Part shown: piece by piece, positions 46,202-58,402 of the stretch | Position numbering within the stretch: the first letter of the stretch is position 1 | Layout: each line of letters starts with the position of its first letter | NCBI RefSeq assembly: GCF_905220365.1 | Contig: NC_061138.1 | Coordinates: forward strand, 1,116,001 to 1,180,000 | Length of the DNA: 64,000 nucleotides | Source: Vanessa cardui | Taxonomy: Eukaryota > Arthropoda > Insecta > Lepidoptera > Nymphalidae | Reading direction: 5' to 3' | Program-made: the position numbers and the translations under genes | The notes under the pieces: generated by a model | The model's database searches: none | What the model was told of the DNA's origin: nothing | Seen by the model: only the letters and a program-made list of their open reading frames with translations

Positions 46202-46619
46202 ACAGTACTTATAATATAGCTACAGTCAGCGTCAAATAAATAGAGACGCTCTGGGTATTCAAATAAATAGACGCAACCAAAAAGTCAATAATAACAAAGT
46301 TTCCTCATTTTTTAAGGTCGAGACGTTTAAATGTCATATAAATAAACAAAAGTAAAATTCGAATTTTACAACATGTTACCAAATAACTCGTCTGTTTTAT
46401 AATATTGTTCTTTGACAGATATAATTTATTAGCGATGCAATAGCTTCTGTTATTACACGGGCCGGTGTTAATAACACTAGATGTTTCCCGCGACACCGGC
46501 CGTGTTATGATCTCGGCTCTGTATTCACTTTACCGGAGATTAATAATGAAATCTACTATAAAGTGATTTTGCATTGGTATGAAAATTATTTTGAAATACA
46601 TATTTAATATATTATAGTT
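46202..46619. other. Unique AT-rich DNA
   Basis: Two short imperfect repeats of 'AAATAAATAGA' occur at 46235-46270. Otherwise nothing is recognised. Confidence 0.45.
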
Positions 46620-46800
46620 ACATATGTGTCTCTTTGGTTCAGTTACTAGATTATAAGGTCGCACATTCCATGGTCCTTAAATCGAACCCCGATTGGGAAC
46701 ATAAAGTCATTGGTATTTTCCGTCAAGTAATTCTTGATTGTTGTTCAAGTATATAGAAGTTGGCAGCCTACATTCCTGTGCTTTGAAAACCACTATAAGA
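46620..46800 (+). repeat. Possible old tRNA-like SINE of another family
   Basis: 'TTTGGTTCAGTTACTAGATT' and, 40 bases on, 'TTAAATCGAACCCCGATTGG' resemble box A and box B. The body is not shared with SINE-B or SINE-C. Confidence 0.35.
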
Positions 46801-47352
46801 TATTATGACCTGCAGTTGAATTAATTTCAATTGTTTCCTTTGTGCTATTCAATTCTCCTCTTCTCTTTTCTTCTTATTTATTACTCAACGCGTCCGGAAA
46901 ACTGCCATATAGTGTAGTCACTCTATAAGTGCATACTATGACAAACATTTTTAAATTAAACAATATTTTGTTATAATTCAGGTACCGATAATATATTAAA
47001 TAATACAAATCTTAAACTGCTTTTGGAAATCATTCAATTAATGTAACGTCATCTTTAAGGAAACTGCATTCAATACACTTTATAAGTAGAAAAACTAGAC
47101 ATTACTGAGGAAATTCTTTGCGAATTCTTATTTAATTTCCAAAATTGAATTTAAACTCACAAGTAATCGTAATAACATCGATCAATATTTAATTTCCTAG
47201 AGAGTGTTATTTTTGTTTTACAATTGTGGGATTAGTTCAAATACAAAATGTTTTGTTTCTCAATTCCTACATGATACAACAAGCGGATTTTCAGACGAAT
47301 CTGTGTTAAGAATCAACACCGTTATATGATATCGTGTCATACAAACATTGTC
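46801..47352. other. Unique AT-rich DNA
   Basis: Nothing recognised. Confidence 0.5.
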
Positions 47353-47454
47353 GCGCAAAAGTTTTGCAACTTAAGCTGCATTCACACGGTGTTACGATTT
47401 ACGAATTTCTTTTACTTATTGTAAACTCTTATTCGATTTTTTTTAAATGACGTT

Positions 47455-47645
47455 GTCAGGAATATTAACTATTCCTTACATCACCAATGCGCCACCAACC
47501 TTTGGAACTGAGACGTTACCTTTTGCCTGTAGTTACACTGGCTTAGTCATCATTCAAACTGGGACTCAACAATACTGAGCACTAATTTATGGCTGTAGAA
47601 CATCTGATAAATGGGGACATATATGGTCTAGCACAAAACCTAACA
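47455..47645 (-). repeat. SINE-A, truncated copy
   Basis: 'AGGAATATTAACTATTCCTT' to 'GGTCTAGCACAAAACCTAAC' in reverse. The 3' third is missing. Confidence 0.85.
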
Positions 47646-47905
47646 ACAAACAACAATAACATCCTGTCAATTTTCTACTGCAGGGCTAAGGACAAGGTTT
47701 GGAATAAATTGGTTGATGGATTCACATGTGATAAAATTTCGTTAAAATTAGACACATGCAAGTTTCCTCTCGATGCTTTCCTTCACCACCGAGCTCGAGA
47801 TTAATTATAAACACAAATTAAGATAACAGAAAATTCAGTCTGGGTTTGAACCCGCAATCATCGGTTAAGATGCATGCGTTCTAACCACTAGGCCATTTCG
47901 GCTCG
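47646..47905 (-). repeat. SINE-B copy next to the SINE-A
   Basis: (AAC)n-like 'ACAACAAACAACAATAAC' just upstream is the SINE-B tail in reverse. The copy runs to 'CCACTAGGCCATTTCGGCTC'. The 71-codon frame at 47589-47804 crosses both SINEs and is spurious. Confidence 0.88.
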
Positions 47906-48207
47906 AAGCCCTACAAACACATAATTGTATGACTTTCCACATGCAATATTCCAGATCCCATGATCAATGTTACAGTTACTATTCTATTCAGTCACACACA
48001 CATGTAGATGTAGTTTTCAAATATATCAGCATCTAGCAAACAAACCATAAACTCCAATGAAACGGTCTCATATATGGTGTAAAGGTCTCTAATATGATCA
48101 GGAAAACAGTGTAAACGTCACGTCTAGTAGCGACGTGATAAAAATATCCTGTAAATACAGATTGTCCGTGTGAATGCCCACTAAGCTGACCGGTAAAAGT
48201 TTGCGCA

Positions 48208-48767
48208 AAGTGACTTATTTCAATAGGCGTGAAATTATAGTATGCTGTTTAGTTGTACGTTGCTTCAGCTAATATTGAAAATGTTACTGACAAAGTCACC
48301 TACATATAATTCTTTGAAATACACAGTTATATTGTATTGTTAAATTTATTATCATCTCTCTGCTCGTGTGGCAATTTTGAACGTCAAATTCGCTAAAACT
48401 TCGCGAAGGCTCAACGAGAGGTTTAATCATTCTATGACGACAGACGATTATCAATACTTTTAATTGTTTCATTATAATAAAATAAAAGTAAAGAAACCAG
48501 TGTAATTAAAGCAACATATTCTTGATTCTTTCATTCAGTAACAGTATAGTAAACAACTGGATATATATTTGCTTATTCATTAACATTGCTTTACTTTATT
48601 TGATAATTTATATCAAAGATAAGATACAATATAAAAATTAATTTTGAAATCGATCACAACATTGATAAGAATTAAAAAAATGTTTCATGGTCTTATAATA
48701 TATTTTAATAAATCAAGGCATTAAGAGGTCATAAGTGACAAAGGGTGAAAAATTCAAAATCACCCTC
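48208..48767. other. Unique AT-rich DNA
   Basis: Nothing recognised. Confidence 0.5.
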
Positions 48768-48925
48768 AATCAATGCGCCACCAACTAAGATGCTGTGTCC
48801 CTTGTGCCTGTAGTTACACTCGCTTACTCATCCTTCAAACCGGAACACAACAATTGTTGTTTAGCGATAGAATATCTGATGAGTATGTGGTACCTACCCT
48901 GGCTTGCACAAAGCCCTACCACCAC
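48768..48925 (-). repeat. SINE-A 5' half
   Basis: 'ATGCGCCACCAACTAAGATG' to 'GGCTTGCACAAAGCCCTACC' in reverse. The 3' part is missing. Confidence 0.88.
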
Positions 48926-50211
48926 TACAAGTATTGTTAATTAATTTCTTATTTAATATTACATTATAGTACAATTAATCTCACTAATCGTTTCACAAAT
49001 TGGCTCGTCATTACAAGTATTGAATACTAAAAACACTTCGATCACGATTTAATTTATTTGTAACGAGGTGTTAATGCATTCAAATAAAAGGACAGAAATA
49101 TCAGAAACATAAAACATACTGTATTGAAATTAGTACCCTCACTATTTATCTTCCAATTTATTTATATAACTCTCGACCGGGACGGTTTGTACAATAATTC
49201 TAAAAGATAGTGTTGACGCGTCCCCATTTTATCGTACCGATTTTTTTGACGTCTTCAGATATGTATCAGTGAAAACATTAATTAATCATAATAACTTTCA
49301 TTCGAGTAGACTTTGATAAATTACTTTTGAATCGTCATTTTACAGAAAAACATATTTCAAAAACATAAATTCCAATGAGAACTAGTGTTTTTTTAAGAGT
49401 AACTGAGGTTTTTCAGTAGTTAAGATTTTTCAGCGATTAAATTTAAAAAAAAAGTTATGAATAAGGATGACAAACCTTTTTACATCCAAATTGAAATAAA
49501 AATACAAAAAAAACGAGTTATTCGATAGTTCCCAATCAATGGTCTGATACATATCCTATGCTGAACAAAGGCTTTTTTTCTACTTTAGGTTAATTATTTT
49601 AATTATTTAAGCATATAAATAAACTGATAAAATCGCTGTTCTTGTCTATCAGCGCGAATCTAGAAGTTTTTACAAAGTAAGCATCCTTTAAAGAAATAAA
49701 TAGAAACATTACACATTTTATGTGTCCAAAAGAAAGGCACGTAGCTAATATACTTTATTTATCTGATACGTTGCATGTGTGATAACCGTAAATCCTTGAC
49801 ACAAATACACGTACACTAAACAAAAGAAAGTCAGTAATGTAACATTCGACCTTGAAATTTCAAATTCAGAACGTTAAGAAACAAAACTCGCTATCATTTT
49901 TCAATATCGGAATAGTTTCAATGGAAACAGAGTTCGTGTAACACGCAGAGGACACAGCGATAAATTGAAATTCGATATTGTTATAAATATGCATACTGAA
50001 CGTGACGACATGAGCCCGGCTTTACTCGGTATTATTTATTGGACTTTAATTAGTAACAAACTACTGGTTCATACATCATTACGTATAAATAAGAACATTT
50101 TTTAATAATGATTGCTGGTACTGAAATCGCGAAGATATTATTTTAATTTAGGTACAGATTTCAAAATGTAATACATGTTGAATTTATTTCCTACAATACA
50201 CACATAATATA
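48926..50211. other. Unique AT-rich DNA with a LINE-tail trace at 49300-49350
   Basis: 'CATTCGAGTAGACTTTGATA' and 'TTTTGAATCGTCATTTTACA' match the reversed LINE tail of 28.9 kb. Nothing else is recognised. Confidence 0.45.
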
Positions 50212-50489
50212 TCACTACATAGTTTAAAACAGTTACTCTCTCTATCCCTATAACCCTATGTATGCTTAAATCTTTAAAACTTAGCAACGGATTTTGATAC
50301 GATTTTTAATAGAATGAAGTGATTCGAGAGAAATGATTTAAAAACCTTTTTTGTATATAATCCATTGTCGATATAGTAAAGAAACGCTGACAATTTTAAA
50401 AGTTTGTAATGTGATGTTGTAAATAAACAAATTCTGTAGTATATTTAGTATCAGTATAGCACCCGTGCAAAGCCGGGGCGTGTCGCTAG
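50212..50489 (+). mobile_element. HEL-D Helitron-like element, longest copy
   Basis: Starts A^TCACTACATAGTTTAAAA, contains all internal blocks including 'AAACAAATTCTGTAGTATAT', and ends 'ACCCGTGCAAAGCCGGGGCG', then TGTCGCTAG^T. It is the most complete member at 278 bp. Confidence 0.9.
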
Positions 50490-51414
50490 TATTTTACAAA
50501 CACACATAATGGCAGTCAATCATTTATAGTCTCAATAGTAATATCTCATCGTGTTAAATCCGGACATATCCCATCAAACATTTTGAGGTTTCTTATGAAA
50601 ACAATTGTTTCTCCTAATTGTAATAAGTATGGAAGTTTTGAAGACCTATATCACATAGAAAGTTACTTTAATCTAGCTTTTTTTTTTTTTTAATTTATTG
50701 GAACCACAAACAAGTTTACAATTATCATTTCTTATAGCTTAATTAGTACATATCAGTTATTGTAAACTCAACAACGATGGTCACATTATGCATAACAAAA
50801 CAAAAATAAAAATGAACCTGTTGAAGAATTAATTAGTAACAAATTCAAACAATACATTCAATTATTGCTTATTATAGTGAAAAGATATGGTGAAAAGATA
50901 TGACACATGAGTTTTACAGAAAAAATAAAACAGAGAAAAACAATAAAAATTAAGTAAAAACATTTTGTTCAATATACAAGTACAAATAAACATATATGTT
51001 TATATACGAGTATAAATAATATACGAGTATATTATAATAAAAATATAAAATAAAAAATATACGAGTATAAATAAACACATACATACAATACACTTATTAT
51101 TAAAAAGCACATATATTGTATGTCCAAACTAGAATGAAGCGTGTATGAGCGTATGTCCGTATTTCAATTATAAATTGGAATTACTATTGCTCATTTAATA
51201 CATCAATAACCTGTTTTTTATAAGCACTACTACAGTTAGTGAAAATGTCTAAATTGTAAATTGTAAATCTTGTGTTGTTCGAATCGTGTTGCTTGTTCGA
51301 TCTTGGATTTGTTCAAAGTATTCTAGCAGAATTTTTGTTAGAATTTTGAATGACTATTAATAATAAATAATGTTAAAATTAAAGGAAGAATGTACAATGA
51401 CGTATCCCGTCGTC
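50490..51414. other. AT-rich DNA, possibly a minus-strand LINE 3' UTR, with short tandem units
   Basis: A T14 run at about 50679-50692 followed by 'AATTTATTGGAACCACAAAC' looks like the poly(A) end of a minus-strand LINE. The motif 'ATATACGAGTATAAATA' recurs three times at 50993-51075. No coding part is recognised. Confidence 0.35.
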
Positions 51415-51545
51415 GGATATTCTAGTGGTCAGCAGTAATGCTTAGATTGTGTTTAGATTTGAAGGGTGAGGAACCTTGTAACTACAGGCACCAGGACCGT
51501 AATATCTAAGTTCCAAAGGTTGATTAATTGGTGATATGAGTTAAC
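51415..51545 (+). repeat. SINE-A fragment, old
   Basis: 'TGTTTAGATTTGAAGGGTGA', 'GTAACTACAGGCACCAGGAC' and 'AAGTTCCAAAGGTTG' match a central SINE-A segment. Confidence 0.7.
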
Positions 51546-52377
51546 TAACTTACTTTCACTACAAAGTTTTCAGATTATCCTGGGATTTTCAATCCAGTAT
51601 TGTTGAAGTTTTACTTTTAAGCAATAATACAAATTGCGTTCTACATAGAGTTCCAAACAACCATATCTTATTCTTATGTAATAAATACTTTTATTGTAAA
51701 AAAAACTCTTAATAAATAACATTTACCGTCATAAGATTCTAAATTTGATTGTTTGACACAATCCAAAAATATGGAATTTTTATTGTAGATATTTATCCTT
51801 GTCGATTTCTCAATCATATATACATATTATTCACGACTTTTTTATCCATTCGAAATCCCATCTCCAAGATAAGATCCGTTTTAATTTTATCATACATCTA
51901 CTTATTTCCCTACTCATTACATACAATTTACAAAAACACTTCATACATTAATCATACGTTAACAAGGGGTGAAAAGTACAATTTCCAATCAACTAAAATG
52001 TTGCTAACTTGATAAATAATTCATACACAATTACGTGGGCGTATTTTGTCAACTCATCTGAAAATTTTATACTTAAAATGGCACTTTAATCAAAAATATT
52101 CAACGCGGTTCCTTATCGAGATAATTATAGTTGAATTGACGATGGTACGGTGTTAACAAGATGTCTATATGAGGACATTTTTTTGCTTCCTTTCTAGACT
52201 GTCTATCACACCGATATGCAAATTAAAGGTCAAATTGTATAGATAACATCAATAAATAATTGTTCCATGGTAAAATATATTCAATGCCTTCTATAGCAAT
52301 AATGTAGTGTAGTAGAAATTTTCACGATATTATCTTCTTTCCTTAATTATGGATATCGTTTTAATTAATCAATTTTA
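51546..52377. other. Unique AT-rich DNA
   Basis: Nothing recognised; the 87-codon frame at 51749-52012 has no family likeness. Confidence 0.45.
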
Positions 52378-52745
52378 CTGGGTGTCGGCGCAGCGTGTCT
52401 TCTCTTTCCATACTTCTCGGTTAGACGACATCTCACCAGTATTCTTCTTATGGTATAGGTTGGTGGAAGAGTATATGGGCTACCTGATGGTAAGTGATCA
52501 CTATCACCCATAGATAATGACGCTGTAAGAAATATTAGCTATTTTTTACATCGTCAATGAACCACCAACCTTGGGAACTAAGATGTTATGTCGTGCCTGT
52601 AGTTACACTGGCTCACTCACCCTTCACACACACAAAGCCCTACCACCAAGAAAGTAACATTCTTTCTAACCATATCTTCTTGCACACAATACATCCATCG
52701 TTTCTTTGGTCGTCCTCTACCTCTATATCCATCCACACCCATGCT
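52378..52745 (-). pseudogene. RTE-type LINE ORF end interrupted by a SINE-A
   Basis: The minus strand of 52745-52651 reads GVDGYRGRGRPKKRWMYCVQ then EDMVRKNVT. After the SINE (52450-52650), 52449-52378 reads GEMSSNREVWKEKTRCADTQ. Together they follow the RTE C-terminal pattern 'GRGRPKKRWMDCV.EDM..K.V..EM...R..WK.KTCCADP'. Both halves are in order on one strand and the gap is exactly a SINE, so this is a nested insertion. The 79-codon plus-strand frame here is spurious. Confidence 0.8.
52450..52650 (-). repeat. SINE-A copy nested in the RTE remnant
   Basis: 'TATAGGTTGGTGGAAGAGTA' to 'GCCCTACCACCAAG' in reverse, with a deletion near the 5' end. The flanks 'AGTATTCTT' and 'AGTAACATTCTT' look like a target-site duplication changed by a 3-bp indel. 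Confidence 0.9.
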
Positions 52746-53221
52746 CAAGACCATACTCAAGAGTATCTCAGCTTTCTAAACAGAAAAAAAACATAATTAT
52801 TTTACAGATGAAATCCACTAATATCACACTGTTTTTCAATTAACCTTGCTTATTATTTTTTTATCACGGCAAGTTATTAAGGATTTAAAATTACAAGAAC
52901 TTATACGGTGTGAAGAGCATATTCTTTTCGACCCTTAACATTCTTATAAGTGCTAAAATTCGTGAGATATGCCGAATTATGTATACTTATTACAATTAAA
53001 TGGCAGACGCATTCGATTGGATATAAATAAGAGATAAATTATTTTGTAATTAAATTGTTATTGCATTAAGAATATTCAATGATAATACGAACAGAGTGGA
53101 CATGAACCGTTGTTTTTTCCTTTAATTATTTGTTTGAGTTAATGATCATTATATGACGGGGCTATACTGTAAGAAAAAGAAGAAACATATTATTAATATT
53201 ATCTACATATTAAAAAAAAAT
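52746..53221. other. Unique AT-rich DNA
   Basis: Nothing recognised. Confidence 0.5.
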
Positions 53222-53527
53222 AAACAACAACAACAGCCTGTATATTTCCCACTCCTGGGCTAAGGGCTCCTCTCCCATTGAGGAGAAGGTCTTCCAAAGA
53301 AGATATTCTACCACGCTGTTCCAATGTGAGCTTGTGGAATGCACATGTGGCAGATTGTTTTTGAAATTAGACACATGCAAGTTTTTTCATGATGATTTCC
53401 TTCACCGTTGAGGACGAGATCAATTATAAATATAAATTAAGTACATGACAATTCAGTGGTGCTTGCCTGGGTTTGAACCCGCAATCATCGGTTAAGATGC
53501 ACGCGTTCTAAGCACTGGGCCATTTCA
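53222..53527 (-). repeat. SINE-B, full-length copy
   Basis: The (AAC)n tail 'AACAACAACAACAGCCTG' in reverse, then the complete body to 'GCACTGGGCCATTTC'. Box B is intact. Confidence 0.94.
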
Positions 53528-53639
53528 AAAAGAGTATACGAATGAAACAAAAAATGAACTGTGATTGTTTCTTATAGGATAACATTGGTAGGGATTTGTG
53601 ATTTCCATCTTGATATATACAGTCAACTGGGCTATATAC

Positions 53640-53790
53640 TGGTATGCATTGACTCAGCATTACTGTGTTTCGTTGAGTGAGCCAGTGGAAGCCTGTGTAT
53701 CTTAGAAATCATTTTGGATAGCGCATTGTCGGTTTAAAAAACTGTAAGCCTTGCAGTGTTCTACAGTACATCAGCTGACCCATCTGACAG
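53640..53790 (+). repeat. Very old SINE-A-like sequence
   Basis: 'ACTCAGCATTACTGTGTTTC', 'TTGAGTGAGCCAGTGGAAGC' and 'GGATAGCGCATTGTCGG' loosely follow SINE-A order. Confidence 0.35.
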
Positions 53791-54737
53791 TCTTAATTAT
53801 TTACATATATGTATATTTTTTTTAAAAAAGATGCCCAGTTTCTGTTTCTAAGCAAACGCACATCTGTGCTCATTTTCAAAAAATATTTGTACAAGATCGC
53901 ACATGCATTACGTATAAATATGAATAAAAGATGACGTTATTTCTTGATATTTAAATATGAACAGTGAAAATACAAATTACACATATGGCTACCCTTACAA
54001 GCTCTGCACTAAATAAGTACGCTGCACTCGTACTACAAGTCAATACACCGTATTATTTTTACACCACGCCGTAGTTATTAAAGGCTCGTATCAGAGCTCC
54101 ACTTAGCGTAATAAACGACTGCACGTACGTAATTTCGTTGCAGAATAATAAATTTCGGAAATACCACCATTATGACACTTAATTGAAAAATTCGGTTATC
54201 GAGATCCCTTCGAGTAATTTCTTAGAAAAACCGTAAGTGTGCAGGGTTGCCAACGATAAAAAAATAATGTATAGTTTTGCATACGTTATTTTGACTGTAT
54301 TGTTGTTCTTACAGCTGATTGAAAGCATTTCGAGGTTCTAGATTCAAACTTCGGATAACATTAAAAAGTTATTGTTTTTTTATTCCTTTTTTTCAAATTG
54401 CAATGGCATGCCATTGTTTGTCAATGTTAACACTTCGAATGAAAATGAGAGAAACAGTCCACTTGTATTTGAATCATTTTTCTCTTTGAACTTGGCTGAA
54501 CTTTGAGAATATTCGCTGTTACTGAATTGATCAGAATGATCTCTTCATACTTAGTGGTGGTGGTGGATTTGACCTCTCGAGATTGGTACAACTCATTTGT
54601 TCTAGCACTACATACAAACATTTAGTACTAGAATAACTTACAAAAATGTAGTGTTAATTCTGGTTTGATTTTAGAGTCAACCAATGTAATCATAAACATA
54701 AATGACGCACAGCATAGTTCTTAGATCACCATGAAAA
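53791..54737. other. Unique AT-rich DNA
   Basis: Nothing recognised. Confidence 0.5.
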
Positions 54738-54867
54738 TACCGCTAAGTTTCCTTCGCCGATTCTTTTCGGGTCAGGAATTTTCTTTTCCAAACCGGTGAT
54801 AATGTTTAATTTGACTATAAATAAGTAATTCTAATACTTTTATATTGAATAAAGGAATTTGATTTGA
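54738..54867 (+). repeat. LINE 3' end fragment
   Basis: 'CCGCTAAGTTTCCTTCGCCG', 'ATTCTTTTCGGGTCAGG', 'CCAAACCGGTGATAATG' and the tail 'GAATAAAGGAATTTGATTTG' match 17727-17862 and 31356-31490. Confidence 0.82.
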
Positions 54868-56549
54868 GTTTGAGTTGAAATGCTCTCGTTTGGTATGGAA
54901 TGATCAACATTTTTACAGTGGCAGCATACACATTTGCCTATTTACCTAATTTTTCTACATTTATTGTAATAACAACACCAGTAAGCCCTAAGACTGATTA
55001 TGTATAAATTGTATTTAAATTTCGAATATTCAAATAGTGATACCATTTAATTAGCGTTATGATTTATAGTGTAACAACAGCCTTAAACTAAAATATAAAA
55101 AAAGTAGTCTATTACACACTATCAATACAACGTGAAATCTTACAATGGTCCAGCCCTTAAAATGTCGTCTAAGTAATGGGTAGTCAATACACGCTTTTAT
55201 TATTCTGAATAAACAAGAAAATTGATTTTAAAAGAATATACGTTTTATCGTTTCAAAGAAACATTTACTGAATAATTCGACTCAAAAGTACAACAGGGCT
55301 GAATTAAAAATGGCCGTCCCTTTGTGAAATGATATAATTACTATCTCGAGTCAATTCGAAGTCGTTCGAAATTCGAATTCGATATCTTGCTCCAGATTCA
55401 AAATTGCCAAATTGATGTTATCAAATCTTGTATCCGTTGAATGTCGTAAGTTTAAAAAATAGCTCGGGTTCTCACAATCGGATACACTGATTAATATTAT
55501 ATCGATACACATACCTGTATTTTTTATTAATTTTCAATTCGATCATTTCTTTGTAAAAGTTTAAAGATGCAAGATAATTTTCAAGTCTCAGTAATTACTC
55601 CAAATGTGTCCAAATGTTTGAATTTTTTTTTTAAATCAATAAATAAAATAATACATCCAATACAAATTCGTTAAAAATGACAAATTTAAAATTTTAGAAT
55701 AATAATTAAAATAACTGTAACCACACAGGTACTTAAACTTCTTTAATAATAATTAAGACTGAACTTACATTCGTAGTATACTATAAATGTTATGAGAAAT
55801 TCGATAATTTAATTCAAAATATAGGCCCATGATTAAATTCCTTGATAAATCCAAAATCATTTAAAATTCTTCGAGAGAAATCAATTAATCATTACAATAC
55901 TCGATCGCAAATATATAAAGTCAACTTTTAATAGGACACAAATCACGCAAGAAACCTATAATTTCAGGACATACGATGTCACCAGCCAATTATAATTGAA
56001 ACAATCATATCATTAAATTGAAGAACGCACGCATTAAGGTTATAAATCACTGGATTTATAGCGCTATATCATGCGATTACAAAATATAATGAGGTTGTTA
56101 TAACAAAATTAAGAATCGAATTATATTTAGAAGATTATCATAAGCGATATGGAATCTTCAAACGAAAATAATCCAACAATTTTACATTATATTAAAAAGT
56201 TATCGTACTGAATAATTTTCCTGTGTTAAATCGATTCTGTCGAATTGAAATTGAGGTAGAATTGGCATCGAATCGTAATAACTTTTATACACTGGTAGAA
56301 TTGACTACCCGTTACAAATCAGGCTGGGTTTTGTAAAAAATAGTCGAAAATATTTCGTAATAGAATCGGGGACATACAATATAATTAAACTAAATTAAAT
56401 GCAATTAAATACCTATAATATAAATAATATGTACGTTTAAATTACCTATTCATGTTTTCATTCATAACATACATAACATTTATTATCAAAATATAATTTA
56501 TTATAACTGCACATAAATGTATGACTATCATTATGTATGCAGCACAGAG
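54868..56549. other. Unique AT-rich DNA
   Basis: 55340-55385 is dense in TTCGAA/GAATTC-type palindromes ('CGTTCGAAATTCGAATTCGA'). No gene or repeat family is recognised. Confidence 0.45.
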
Positions 56550-56745
56550 ATTATAAGCGTACTCTAAGCGAAAATGGGTGGAAGAGCAGAAGACTACCCA
56601 AGAAGACATGGATGGAGTATGTAAAGAGGGATAAGATAGAGTTGGGTATGAATGATAGGATGATGAATAATGGAAAAGAATGGAAGAAAAGTCTTGCTGG
56701 GTCAACCCAAGACTTTTCCCCAAATAGTTTCGGATAAGGATAGGA
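56550..56745 (+). pseudogene. RTE-type LINE ORF C-terminal remnant
   Basis: The open frame that includes 56550-56737 reads RRLPKKTWMEYVKRDKIELG, then MNDRMMNNGKEWKKSLAGST and QDFSPNSFG before a stop. The order 'R.PKK.WM..VK.D......M..R.EWKK' matches the RTE C-terminus seen at 52378-52745, while the final 'CCADP' segment has drifted. Unlike the other remnants this stretch has no internal stop, but it lacks the RT and endonuclease domains. Confidence 0.7.
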
Positions 56746-57048
56746 AAAAGAATGTCACATTACGTCCTAAAAAAATGATGCTGTTTAAATAAATTTATTT
56801 TTATAGCACATTATAGCGCACACGTGCGTATCACATGTAAAGAACCGGTTTTAAATTCGTAGATTAACAAATGTGAAGTATTGTGCATTTGGAAGTTATC
56901 GAAGCAATTTAGAATGAAAACCTATCCTCGTTAGTTTTCTGAGTTACGACCGCATGAAGGAATCATACCAAATACAGTATATTATGTATTTACTTCATAC
57001 TTTCATACGCTAATAAGGACTGTTTTAATTTTATTATTTTTTTTATAG
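56746..57048. other. Unique AT-rich DNA
   Basis: Nothing recognised; it ends in a T-run and the (TA)n block that begins the duplicated region. Confidence 0.5.
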
Positions 57049-57049
<1 letters not shown>

Positions 57050-57080
<31 letters not shown>

Positions 57081-57634
57081 GTATATATATAGTATAGGTT
57101 GGCGGACCAGCATATGGGCCACCTAATGATAATTGGGCACCAACACCCATAGAAAATGAATCATCGTCATGATACATCGTCAATGTGCCACCAACCTTGG
57201 GAACTAAGATGTTATGTCCCTTGGGCCTGTAGTTACACTGGCTCACTCATCCTTCAAACCGGAACACAACAATACTGAGTACTGTTATTTGGCAGTAGAA
57301 TAACTGATGAGTGGGTGGTACCTACCCAGACGGGCTTGCACAAAGCCCTACCACTAAGTAAATAATAATATAAAATATTCAATTGTTTTTTTAATGTATC
57401 GTTGTATCTTATTGAAGATAATCATTTATCAACGACTTAGAGCTAGCTTGTTTAAGTTAGTTGGAACCTCTCATGACATTATTCTACCAAAAAAATAATT
57501 AGTATTGTCATTGACAGTTACCGGTGCATTGATGGATTAATTAATATTTCTGGCCTTCGTTATTGACTTTATTTTACAGAATCAAAAAATCAAAATAACA
57601 CTTTAATGCTTCTATATTGAATAAAGTTATTTGA
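57050..57634 (+). repeat. Third, direct copy of the palindrome's inner segment
   Basis: This segment matches 59524-60108 at a constant offset of 2474 bp, without any length change seen. It includes a (TA)n run, a minus-strand SINE-A (57090-57357), about 220 bp of unique DNA and a LINE tail. Similarity stops abruptly at 57634, inside the LINE tail 'TTATTTGA'. Confidence 0.93.
57090..57357 (-). repeat. SINE-A copy with family-unusual deletion
   Basis: 'TATAGGTTGGCGGACCAGCA' to 'GCCCTACCACTAAG' in reverse. It carries the same private changes ('CCTAATGATAATTGGGCACC', 'GAATCATCGTCATGATACAT') as the copies at 59165-59449 and 59566-59833, so the three share one recent ancestor. Confidence 0.95.
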
Positions 57635-57659
57635 AGAACACGAAATTAATAATAAGAAA

Positions 57660-57745
57660 AATAAAGCACTTGAAAATCTAGAGGCCTGGTTTTGAACTTG
57701 TAATTATCGCTCAAAGTGCACGCATTCTAACCACTGATGTCCTCT
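57660..57745 (-). repeat. SINE-B head fragment (left palindrome arm)
   Basis: 'GCCTGGTTTTGAACTTGTAA' and 'GCACGCATTCTAACCACTGA' are the reversed box B and box A regions. The mirrored copy at 61290-61555 continues into a whole SINE, so this one was cut by the duplication boundary. Confidence 0.8.
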
Positions 57746-58082
57746 TGACCAGCGTCGGCTATAGAATCCATTCTCAACGAAGACTAGTAAATTGTGTTTA
57801 TTATAACGCATAATTGTAAACGTAAACACGTGTCCTAGTTATATGGGAAGATAATCCAACACAATTGGGGAGACAGGCGCAAGGGCCTTAGACTTACATG
57901 TGTATTGTCACTTAAATTTATTGCCTTATTCCAATTTTGATAAAAATTTATTGATTTTATATTTTTTAATAGAAATTTATTTCATCATTCCTATTTCATA
58001 TTTTAATCAGTTTTAAATAATATTAATTCTAAAAAAATATACGCATGTTTTGCGCATAAAGTTTGAATGTATTTTGTTGTTT

Positions 58083-58084
<2 letters not shown>

Positions 58085-58147
<63 letters not shown>

Positions 58148-58175
58148 ACTGTGTGTATGTCTCTCTATCTCTCTT

Positions 58176-58209
<34 letters not shown>

Positions 58210-58213
58210 TGTG
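58085..58213. repeat. Compound (GT)n-(CT)n-(GT)n microsatellite
   Basis: A GT run from 58085 to about 58141, a short interrupted part, a CT-rich run at about 58160-58191, and a second GT run to 58213. The mirror image is at 60799-60920. Confidence 0.97.
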
Positions 58214-58402
58214 TACAAATGCTGAAGGTCTTTAATAATTGAATACTAATTCACCCATTACAAACAATTAGTTTTATTAACGGATGATAGTATTATCTGC
58301 GAGGCGTAAATGAGTAACATTTTCATAGACAATAATTAAGGAGTTTCGAATTCACATTGTGACGTAAAAAGTTATTATAGAATTAAATAGAACGTTAAAT
58401 TT

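Larger units (their letters stand above)
47353..48207. mobile_element. Candidate DNA element with about 40-bp imperfect terminal inverted repeats
   Basis: The left end holds 'GCGCAAAAGTTTTGC' and, about 10 bases inward, 'AGCTGCATTCACACGG'. The right end, in reverse complement, holds 'GCGCAAACTTTTACC' and 'GTGGGCATTCACACGG', in the same order and spacing. The interior carries a SINE-A and a SINE-B, so any such element is old. No transposase is visible, and no clear target duplication was found. Confidence 0.4.

Noticed and set aside
47589..47804. 71-codon open frame
   Set aside because: It crosses a SINE-A/SINE-B boundary.
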